A stretch of 64,000 nucleotides of DNA from Eustoma russellianum. Taxonomy: Eukaryota > Streptophyta > Magnoliopsida > Gentianales > Gentianaceae. Below are positions 55,620 to 64,000 of the stretch, piece by piece (within the stretch, counting starts at the first letter, position 1; every line of letters starts with the position of its first letter). A program made the translations under genes and the position numbers. Location: the NCBI GenBank assembly GCA_036186865.1, contig AP025075.1, positions 23,091,686 through 23,155,685 on the forward strand, given 5' to 3'. The notes below the pieces were generated by a model that saw only the letters and a program-made list of their open reading frames with translations, did not search any database and was not told where the DNA came from.

Positions 55620-56920
55620 TGTTGGGATATTACATGTTTTAATGAAGTTAAAAGATGTTTTGAAAAAGGTAAAAAGGAAATTAACACTTGAAATTTGAAG
55701 CAAAATGCAAAAAAACGTAATGTGGGACATCGATCTCTCACATGGATCTATCGATGTACACATCAGTCTCTTAGGAAGAGACATCGATCGATCTATATAA
55801 GACTTGTGCAAAGTCGAAAGTTTTTGTGAGACATCGATCTCTAAAATCATGGACATCGATCGATCACAGTATACATCGATCTCTAGAAGAATAGACATTG
55901 ATCGATCGGTGTATGAAAGATCAAACCTGGAAACTTTCTGTGAGACATCGATCTCTAAGTTATGGGACATCGAACGATCGATGTATACATCAGTCTCTCA
56001 AGTAAGAGACACCGATCGATCGATGTACTACAGAATTCAAATTTTTTTGAACGTTGGAACAAAATCCAAGGGAGATTGATGATGTTTTCTCTCTTCAATC
56101 TTGCTCAAATTTCTTGTGGACTTTACTCCAACATAATACACGCTTCCTTGACTATTTTATCCATGTCTAAGATTCTCTAGGGTGGCTATTAAAGATCAAA
56201 TCACTCCATAGAGTGTCAAAAGGCTATTTTCAATTTTTCAAGACTTAGAGATTGACTTGAAGACATGGTGAAGGCTCCAAAACGTGGTGAACTTCTTCTA
56301 TGAATGGATGAAGCTTAGATGAGGCAAAAACACACTTTCACCATCATCAAACTTTTGTATTCATTGTAGTATACTTCTCTCATATTTGTCAAAGCGCTTA
56401 AAGTTTGTTAAGCTTTTCTTTGTTCTTCATTGTTGTATATTGAGAGATAGAGAGTCTAACACAAGAGGAACCGTAAATATTTGATCTCTTGCTTGTGTTT
56501 AGACTAGTGAGAAAGTGTGAACCCTACTATTTTCTTCAACCCACTGTGAGAAAGTTCTTGAAGAGAACTTTGTTGAAGTTGTGAGGTAGCAAGAAGTTGT
56601 TCTTGCTTAGAGCTGTAGTTGCCGTTGTTGCACAAGTGTATTTTGTGCAAGAAGTTGTTGTGGTTGCTTACACTAAGGTGTTAGAGTAAGTGTTGTTGTG
56701 GTTGTTCTTATTAAGCTTTAATAAGAAGAGTAGTTGTTGAAAATCCACTTTGGCAACAAAGTGGTAGTGGAGTAGAATCATTTACGATTTGAACCACTCT
56801 ATATTCGATGTACTCATTCATTGCCTCTCATCTCCCATTCTTGCTTTGATTTTGAATTTCATTTTAGTTGAGCCAAACAAGAAAATTGCACAAAATTGCC
56901 AAACACTCTATTCACCCCTC
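55620..56920 (+). repeat. K element 3' LTR, end truncated
   Basis: Starts TGTTGGGATATTAC. ATCGATCG array at 55730-56030. Stops at ctattcacccctc (56920) where the 5' LTR continues for about 35 bases more. Confidence 0.85.
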
Positions 56921-57599
56921 ACTATCCTTTCTTAACTATCAACAATGAGAACAATCCAACCTTTTTCATTATGTAATTTCTGCTGTATAGATCAATATTC
57001 CTTTCGCGTTTTATACATTTATTTATTTATTTTCTTTTGCTTTATTTGCTATTAGTCGTAGAGTAAATCCTTCCCTTCTTGTATGTCTCATAATACCTAA
57101 ACATAATATGTCCCTTTAGAATACGTCTTTTTCAATCATATCATATCATCTCAACTGTGATTCCAACCTAAGTACCTAAAAATTTCTACTTAAATCTTAT
57201 ACCATCTACATGACATCAGCTATATGATCCATAATTGTCATATAAGTCATCATTCCTTATTGTCCCTCCTCTTGTCTTCTATTGTCCTCTCTCTTTAGCA
57301 TGTAACTCATTCATTGTTTAATACCAACTAACAGGTGCATCTACAGTACGTCTTTGCACATGCTTATACCATCGTAACCTTGACTCCCTTATCGTTCATC
57401 TATAAGAGTCACTTTAATCTTTCTCGTTATATGTTTATTGCTTATTTCTTAACTCTTGACAAAAAAAAGACATAAGAAAATAAAAGAAACAAATAGAAGA
57501 TGCCAGTGAGTATCACCCAAATTTTTCATCAATTAAACCCATATAGATTTTTGTGCAGAAGCAACAGAAAACCAAAAATACAACTTAGTCATTAATGAT
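56921..57599. other. Intergenic stretch, nothing recognised
   Basis: AT-rich. Words such as ctcatcattgtttaataccaa and gtgtaaccttgactcc-like sequence are reminiscent of old LINE or LTR sequence, but no frame or terminal motif supports a call. Confidence 0.35.
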
Positions 57600-58215
57600 G
57601 ATTAAACTATGCCGGTATAATCAACCTGGCATGTTTTAGCCAACGTCATTTGACCCTCTTAAGTGCACAAGTTGCCCAAAATTTACATCTTCTACTCGGG
57701 TCTAATATCACAGATACGTCGGCATGGCCCACCGGTCGCAATATGTCCCTTTGGTGTCGAAGAGAACCTCAGGTCAATGTAGAGTTAGGCACCTCAGATG
57801 CTAACCCTACATTAGCCACAATGGTCAACTCGTCCCTAATGACTACCGCGATCATCGCGTATGGGTTAGCCATCAACTCCTAGGCTAAAATCTTTTACCT
57901 TTGTTCGGTCAAAGAGACACCTGTCAGGTAGACCCTTAACAACGAGCCACTTAATCATGCAGCGCGACATGTGTGGCGACCTGACAGTCATGCACAAGTA
58001 AGGCAGCAAATTTAACACTCTCTCCACGGCTCTTCAACATGCATTGTCTTTCCAAACATACAAAAGAAGCAAATGATGTCAAACATACATGAAGGCTCAA
58101 TCGAATAAGCAAATATTCTAGCCAAAACACACAAATGAGACACGTTTCTCTAATATTATAAAACACAAATATGGTAAAGCTCATAACTGACTTGAACATC
58201 GGAGGGTTTTCACTG
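57600..58215 (+). repeat. Probable Gypsy (Tat-like) LTR remnant
   Basis: Ends aactgacttgaacatcggag followed by ggttttcactga, parallel to ctgacttgagcgtcggagggtatt in the Tat LTRs (42634-42658). GC content is higher than in the surroundings. No internal coding region is attached. A 77-codon frame (57650-57883) is not supported. Confidence 0.4.
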
Positions 58216-58377
58216 AAGTAACAACTTCAGGACTTCTAATGTTATTTAATTTTTGTAGATTTATGGGAACATTAGTTTGGACAACAAATTATGTCTGTAT
58301 AAGGCTTTGACAACATATTCTATACATTTGGATCATCTGTAATCAAAGGGAAAATCCGACTTTGCCATTAACATGAA
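58216..58377. other. Short spacer
   Basis: No feature recognised. Confidence 0.3.
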
Positions 58378-58583
58378 CCAAAAATTGATTCACCGTTTGA
58401 ACATTCAAGCGTACATCAATAGGAGTAGCATATTACCGCATTGGCTAGGCTAGTTGTCAACTATTAAAAACTAATTTGGTAACCAAACTACTGGAAAATA
58501 TCAAAGTGAGATTAGTCGAGAACTTGGCGTGATGATCGTCTGTTTCGGATACATCCGAGGGGTCTTATGGGACATAGCATGAT
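58378..58583 (-). pseudogene. 3' end of a second cysteine-rich peptide gene copy
   Basis: Matches 20480-20677: gattcaccgtttgaacat, ctaggctagt, ttggcgtgatgat, tctgtttcggntacatcc and ggggtcttatgggacatagc. On the minus strand it holds only the last codons (SCYVP, stop at 58565-58567) plus 3' UTR and downstream sequence; the rest is cut off at 58583 by the Copia-Z LTR border. Either an insertion break or a partial duplication. Confidence 0.6.
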
Positions 58584-58585
58584 AT

Positions 58586-59828
58586 ATTGGAGATAATCAA
58601 AGTAAATTTTATGCCGTCGTATTTGTGAAATAGAGCAACAACCGACATGCCGAGCTCAGCTTAGGTCAGACTGATTAGTCAGGTCAGATTAGTCCGGACA
58701 GCACAATTGAATTTTCGTTCTGGATAGATGGGTGACTTGCCGAACTTAGCACCTCAGCACAGCAGATGAGCCATGTCAGGTCAGTCCAGACAGTACAATC
58801 GAATTTGCATACTGGACAGATGGCCAACCTGCCGACCTCAGTACCTTAGCATACCACAACAACAGTGCTATGCTATCAGCCACTCCAGTCGAGCTCAGCA
58901 CACCAGCAGAGCTCAAGATGGTAGTGCTGTAAAACAACGAGTGCTCTCAACCAAACAGAGAACTCAGCACAGTGCAGATCTCAGCTTGGCAACAACTTCA
59001 ACAGCTCAACTGAGTAGAGAATTCGAGGTGCGTCCAAGACTTCTTGGATTACTTGAAATGCAAAAGATGTTTTGTGTATGCTGGAGAATTATTATGCAGA
59101 GAGAGAGAGATTGTAGAGTGAGAGGAAGAAGATGAGGCTTCAGTATATTTCTTAGTGACCACAGAGGTCTGCTCGGCCTCTATTTGTAGGGGAATTCGAA
59201 GGTCAGTTTTCTACAGTTAATTCAACTACAACCATATGATCAGATACCTGCTTAGCCTGCACCCTTCGATCAGATAACCGCATCAGGTCTGCCCACCGCC
59301 GTCAAATTTAATAACTGTTCAATTTGAGCCTTCAGATCATAAAAACTTCATGTCATCTCAGCACGGTTAAAGCTCAACAACTTTTCAAACTTAATCTTAG
59401 TCAATCCCAACAACCTAGAGAAGTTTAAACTCAAACAAACTTTAACCGAGCTGATAAGATATGGCCCGCTAGTTGTAATACCCAGCTTGTAACCTGCAGC
59501 CTGCTGCCTGACCAGCAGCCTAAGCCCATCAGGTCGTAGCTCAATCTGCACCTGAGCCCATCAGTCCCGTAGCTCAGTCTGCAACCTAAGCCCATACCCA
59601 GGCACAGGCCGAGCTGAGCTGATTTTCTCATTTACTTTGCATTAATTTCTCATTCACTCGATATCATAATTGAGTGCTTAAAAGCATAAAATTATCTACT
59701 CGTCACGTAGATAATTAAGGACTAATTAGTTTCTACTCATCATTAATTAAACTAATCATAACTCAGCTCGAAGTACGTCGTTAATCACAGTTTGCAGCTT
59801 GGCCCATTTCTTCTAATTTTCTCCAATA
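58586..59828 (-). repeat. Putative 3' LTR of Copia-Z
   Basis: Minus-strand start TATTGGAG at 59828 follows the purine run GTGGGAGAT, matching the layout of Copia-1 at 4680. A promoter-like CTACAAATAGAGG (minus strand) lies near 59180, followed by a CT-rich leader. Rich in gagctcagca/gtcaggtcag-type repeated words at 58650-58990. The low end near 58586 is inferred from the end of the peptide-gene match and is not proven. Confidence 0.55.
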
Positions 59829-60399
59829 ATCTCCCACATGAATGGGAATTAATGCACATGCATATGCAAACTCTACCGAAAATTCAGACAAGAAAATGTT
59901 GCATCAGAAGAGGCATCTTGTAGCTTTGATCCTTTCTTAGTGATATACTATCGGATCCACTTGGCTAATAAGTGACTTGATGTCTTAAACTAACTGGCCT
60001 TTATTGTGAACCTAGACAACAGTACTCCCATAACATTTCCTTTAACATATTTTTGGTTCTCATGATTGTGTTTGTTTCGGCCTTGAACTACCTAGTTTCA
60101 GAAAGTGTCTTAGAGAATTCATGCCTCACAAATTCTCATAGAAGCGGCCTCACTTCACACTTACATAGGTGTTTCCTATCAAGAGTATTCTGACATACCC
60201 CACTTGATATATCAAAATATAGGAACCATTAAAAGCATCAGCTTACCCTCACTTTTCTGCAGACAGCACTTCTATTTAACAGAATGAGTAAGTGCTCACT
60301 GAAACTTCATAGCTTAGTTGTCCCATTGAACCAAGATTATGGGATCTCCAGTCAACAAGCTTGGGTTTCCATTACAAAGATTCAGGCTTTGTAGGCTTT

Positions 60400-61190
60400 A
60401 GTCATATTCCGTTTGTCAAAATTGACATCCGATCTCTAAGCAAGACTTTTGTAAGCGGATCCACTAGATTCTCCTTTGATTTTATGTAATCAATGGAAAT
60501 CACGCCATTAGAGATCAACTGCTTGATGCTATTGTGCCTTTAATGCATGTGTCAAGACTTACCATTATATATGCTACTTTGAGCTCGTCCTATAGCTGAC
60601 TGACTATCACAGTGTATGCTAATAGGAGCAATTGGTTTAGGCTATGAAGGCACATCTTCAAGGAAATTCCGAAGCCATTCAGCTTCTTCCTCAATTTTAT
60701 CTGGTGATATAAACTCCTCTTCCATAGTAAAACAAGCTATGCACGTTTGCTTCTTGGATTTCCACGGCACAGCACCTCCATCAACCATGAATAAATATCT
60801 ATTGGTGGACTTAGAATCTTTACTATCAGATATTCAGTTGGCATCACAATAGCCTTCCAAAACTGATGGATATCTTGAATAATGTAATCCAATATTCATT
60901 GTAAACTTCAACTCATCACTCTCTTCAGAGCTTTCCAATGATCATCACTTGGATTACTAGTAAACCTGTTCAATTTGTTTACTAAGCATGCTAAGTCTGG
61001 CTTTGTACAGTTTGTTATGTACATTAGACTTTCGACTAGTTCCGATACTGCAATTAAGCTACCGGCTTGCCTCGGTTCTTCCTTAAGTGTATACTTAAGT
61101 CCAGTGGTGTTTTTACTGGTTTCACATCAACCATATTGAAGCGTTTTAGAATAGATTCAATATAGCGAGTTTGTGACAACATAAGTCCCT
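60400..61190 (-). pseudogene. Copia-Z RNase H remnant
   Basis: On the minus strand: the region around 60900 matches the KALKRVMRYLKYT-type segment of Copia RNase H, 60790-60830 the YSDANW / DSKSTNRYLFMV part, 60590-60610 the CDSQSAI part and 60430-60480 the ENLVDPLTKVLLR-like end. All parts are in shifted frames with stops. Confidence 0.7.
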
Positions 61191-61193
61191 CAG

Positions 61194-61790
61194 CTATCCC
61201 CCTAGAATAACATTGGCAACTCCCGTATCATTTATATCGAAGTTTCTTGTCAACATCTTCTTCGTATTTAAGATGATATCATGAGTACTGTCCATGATTA
61301 GAATGTCATTTACATAAAAACATGCTATCACATATGCATTCTGTGTTTTTTTTAATGTAGACACACTTGTCACACTCATTGATCTTGAAACCATTAACTA
61401 GCATAGCTTGATCAAATTTTAAGTGCCACGGTTTAGGGACTTGCTTGAGTCCGTACATCGACTTTACAAGTCTACAGACTTTTGACTCTTTCCTGGAACC
61501 ACAAATCCTTTGGGTTGTTCCATATAGATTTCTTCCTCCAACTCACCATTCAGAAAGGCAGTCCTCACATCCATTTGATGGATTTCCAGGTTATAAAGTG
61601 CAGAAATAGCAACTAGCAGCCTTATGAAAGTGATCTTAGTTGCTGGTGAGTAACTCTCAAAAAATTCAAAGCCTTCATTTTGTCAATAGCCTTTAGCTAC
61701 CAACCTGACTTTATACTTTTCGATAAACCCATCCTCTTTCATCTTCTTCTTGAAAATCCACTTGAACCCGAGTGGTTTACTTTCTGGTGG
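61194..61790 (-). pseudogene. Copia-Z reverse transcriptase remnant
   Basis: MDVRTAFLNGELEEEIYMEQ-like sequence near 61575-61510, VKSMYGLKQVP near 61460-61430, and the catalytic box at about 61325-61300, which reads YVND: the second catalytic aspartate is replaced by asparagine. This differs from Copia-1 (YIDD kept). Frame breaks near 61394, 61500 and 61680. Confidence 0.78.
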
Positions 61791-62099
61791 AAGGTCAACC
61801 AACTCTCAAGTGTGATTTTGAAGAATCACGTCTACCTCATTGTTAATTGCCTCTTTCCAGAAAGGAGATTCTATAGTTTACATCACCTCGGAAAAGTTCT
61901 TTTGCTTGTTTTCTACCATGTAGGTTAGAAAATCCAGTCCAAACGAAATTGGTATTTTGGCTCCCTTGCTTTGACGAAGTTCCTCATTTCTTTGAGGAGT
62001 TGCCTCACGCATTCGCTTACCTGTACTCGTTTTTTCTTTGTTTTTTCTTTCCTCGGAAAGACATCTTCAAAGAACATTTTGTTCCTTGACTCCATGACA

Positions 62100-62760
62100 A
62101 CGTTTCAAGTATGTCAGGAAATATTCGTTTTGTGCACTAAGAAATGATATGCACTACTATTTATCGCATATCCTATGAATATGCAGTCAATCATTTTAGG
62201 CTCAATTTTAACTTGTATCGGTCTAAGTACAATAACCTTTGTTAGGCACCTCCACACTCTCAAGTATTTGTAACTAGGTTTGTGGCCTTTCCAAAACTTG
62301 TATGGGGTTTCATCCATCATCTTAGATGGAATTCTATTCAAAATGACGTTAGCTGAGAGAACGGCTTCCCCCCACAATTTTTGAAGTAAGATCAAGCTTA
62401 TCAACATAGCATTCATCATCTCCTTTAGAGTTCAGTTTTTGCGTTCAGCAATACCATTCGATTGAGGTGAATATGGTGCAGCCGTTTGATGAATAATGCC
62501 ATGTTCTAAATAAAATTCATTAAATGGTATATCATATTCTCCACCACTGTCACTACGAATTGCTTTAATTTGTTTGCCAAGTTGATTCTCAACTTTATTT
62601 TTATAGTCTTTGAAAGCATCGATGGCCTCATCTTTGCTACTTAGCAAAATGACATAACAGTATCGTGTGCAATTATCGATAAAAGTTACAAAATACTTTT
62701 ACCACCTCTCCCTTACATAAACTTTGAATCACATACATCTGTATGAATTATATCCAAAGG
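62100..62760 (-). pseudogene. Copia-Z integrase remnant
   Basis: HTDVCDSKF near 62750-62720, IRSDSGGEYDIPFNEF near 62560-62520 and PQSNGIAERKN near 62465-62435 give all three catalytic residues; a stop near 62432 and others break the frame. The downstream run 62419-62114 continues with LWGEAVLSANVILNRIPSKMMDETPY and the TPYKFWKGHKPSYKYLRVWRC segment. Confidence 0.82.
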
Positions 62761-63500
62761 TTCAGTGTTCCTTTCTATTGAAGGAAATGGCGCCATTGCC
62801 ATCTTCGCTTCAACACATATTTGGTATTTTTCTTCGTCAAAATTTAATTTGGGTAACAAGTCAAGATTAACCATTGGTTGCATTGTTTTATAATGAACAT
62901 GTCCCAAATAAAAATGCCATAAACAAGAAGACACAGCATGTAAGTAGAAGAGGAAGCATTGTTCTAGTGATGACATTCAATTTAAACAACCCATTCGACA
63001 AGTACTCATTCTCCAAATACATGCCATTTTTCGAAAGAATAATTTTATGGTACTCTAACACTATTCTAAATCCATGCATGACTAGAAGAGCTCTAGAAAC
63101 CAAATCCTTCTGAATGTCGGGGACGTGCAACACATTCTGTAGAGTCAGATGCTTCCATGAGTTCAGCTTCAGAACAACTTTGCCCTTGCCTTCGATCTTT
63201 GATGAGGCAGAGTTCTCCATGTAAGGTTGTTCATTGTTTCCAGGCTGGTACTCCATGAACATCTCTCTACTAGAGCAGACATGTCTCGTGGCGCCAGTAT
63301 CCAGCCACCATTCACGTATGTTCCCCACAGTCGGCACAGAGTTCTAGATCACCATGACATCAACGAGGTTTGCCTTTGCCTATAGTTTGCTTTTTCTTGG
63401 GCTTTAGCATTCGTTACTGACATGCCTCTAAATGCCGCAGTCATAGCATTTCCTGGTGAACTGCTTCGCTATCTGCTTGCTTTTGTTGTTTACCCCAGGC
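62713..63500 (-). pseudogene. Copia-Z protease region and gag knuckle
   Basis: WWLDTGATRHVCSS at about 63310-63270 keeps the D-T-G protease triad lost in Copia-1. LWHFYLGHVHYKTM near 62930 is the GAG-pre-integrase motif. Upstream near 63455-63420 KCYDCGI then a stop and RHVSNEC represent a CCHC knuckle with one position converted to a stop. Confidence 0.8.
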
Positions 63501-64000
63501 TGGCCTTTCTTCTTTTTGGCCTCTGCAACATGGACTTGGCCTGACTAGCACTTACATATGGATTTCCTTCAGAGCTGCGATTATCTTCCTCTATGTGGAG
63601 TCGGACAATCAGATCTTCCACTGTCATGTCATTTCTCTTGTGTTTGAGATAGCTTCTGAATTCTCACCACGAAAGAGGTAGCTTCTCAATCACTACAGCC
63701 ACCACGAAAGATTAACTGAGCAACATGTCATCCTCTTTCATCTCGGCCACCAACTTTGAAGTTCCTCAACTTGAGAAACAAAAGTGCGAGAATCTGACAT
63801 TTTAAAATCTATGAATTTGTCGAAAATAAATTTCTTAGTGTCGACATCTTCTATACAGTATTTCTTCTCTAAAGCTCACCACGTGCAGTACAAACCATAT
63901 AAGAAGTTGTCGAAGGAACTCAGAAGATGAATCAAACTCACATAATTGTTGAAGTTCCATGCTTCAACATACAACTTGTTCTGCATATTCTGGGTCTGGT
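63500..64000 (-). pseudogene. Copia-Z gag, C-terminal part
   Basis: UBN2-type codons on the minus strand: LIVRLHIEEDNRSSEGNPY near 63625-63565, SYLKHKRNDMTVEDL near 63655-63610, VAVVIEKLP near 63695, and DFKMSDSRTFVSQVEEL near 63800-63750. It aligns with Copia-1 gag positions 640-880. Stops near 63660 and 63710; the N-terminus lies past the window end. Confidence 0.75.

Larger units (their letters stand above)
50769..56920 (+). mobile_element. Sirevirus K derivative, gag only, with nested solo LTR
   Basis: LTRs at 50769-52089 and 55620-56920 in direct orientation, Copia PBS after the first and purine tract (aaaaagggggagat) before the second. The internal 3.5 kb codes only for gag; protease, integrase, RT and RNase H are absent. 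A separate 1.9 kb solo LTR splits the gag (52939-54830). The 3' LTR lacks about the last 35 bases, and no TSD can be shown. A non-autonomous or deleted Sirevirus. Confidence 0.85.
58586..64000 (-). mobile_element. Copia-Z: decayed Copia element, same family as Copia-1, cut by the window edge
   Basis: Minus-strand gag, protease, integrase, RT, RNase H and 3' LTR. Domain by domain it parallels Copia-1 (shared DTGATRHVC region, PQSNG, STHD and PLTKGL segments), but the two copies carry different lesions. The 5' part of gag and the 5' LTR lie beyond 64000. Confidence 0.85.

Noticed and set aside
57650..57883. 77-codon plus-strand frame in the GC-richer block
   Set aside because: No domain, and the block ends with a Tat-type LTR motif.
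58773..59135. 120-codon plus-strand frame
   Set aside because: Lies in the Copia-Z LTR opposite to its transcription; rich in repeated Ser/Gln/Ala words from the agctcagca repeats.

Overview
The window is plant nuclear DNA, most likely from a dicot, and is almost wholly made of nested and decayed retrotransposons. Evidence for a plant host: Copia elements of several lineages including Sireviruses with an envelope-like frame, a Tat/Retand-type Gypsy element with two RNase H domains and an antisense spliced frame, a chromovirus remnant, and plant L1-type LINEs whose ORF2 ends in an RNase H domain. I see no intact conventional host gene, no rRNA and no tRNA gene. I could not run alignments, so element boundaries rest on reading terminal repeats, target-site duplications (TSDs), primer binding sites and protein motifs by eye.

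Layout. 1-5545: decayed Copia element (Copia-1, + strand). 5546-6388: short repeats and a possible Copia LTR. 6389-9421 and 16239-19288: two near-identical ~3.0 kb direct copies of [Sirevirus 'R' LTR + host-like flank + Sirevirus 'K' LTR]; between them lie the R internal region (gag, pol, env-like; - strand) with its 5' LTR. 18643-20049: complete K solo LTR with TSD CATGG, sitting inside a cysteine-rich reading frame. 20661-21437: candidate small secreted cysteine-rich peptide gene (- strand). 21659-26485: Copia-E with both LTRs and TSD GCAAT. 26600-30241: Copia-X (- strand) with a LINE in its 3' LTR and an inverted internal segment. 30560-31760: chromovirus fragment. 32043-42797: complete 10.8 kb Tat/Retand-type Gypsy element with TSD CTTTG. 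43138-49350: nearly full-length LINE (- strand) in TA-rich microsatellite DNA, followed by a small related LINE at 49509-49795. 50769-56920: Sirevirus K derivative holding only gag, split by another ~1.9 kb solo LTR. 57600-58215: Tat-like LTR remnant. 58378-58583: 3' end of a second cysteine-rich peptide gene copy. 58586-64000: Copia-Z (- strand), same family as Copia-1 in the opposite orientation.

The most interesting points are: (i) a small family of putative secreted cysteine-rich peptide genes on the minus strand, one split by a retrotransposon LTR; (ii) a ~3 kb duplication whose structure implies recombination between a solo-LTR allele and a full-length allele of the same insertion; (iii) arrays of short inverted motifs in Sirevirus LTRs, with a second array directly upstream of the env-like frame; (iv) an antisense gene in the Tat element with three phase-compatible mini-introns; (v) three regularly spaced hairpins in the LINE 3' UTR. 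Nearly all coding frames are broken by stops or frameshifts and are annotated as pseudogenes.
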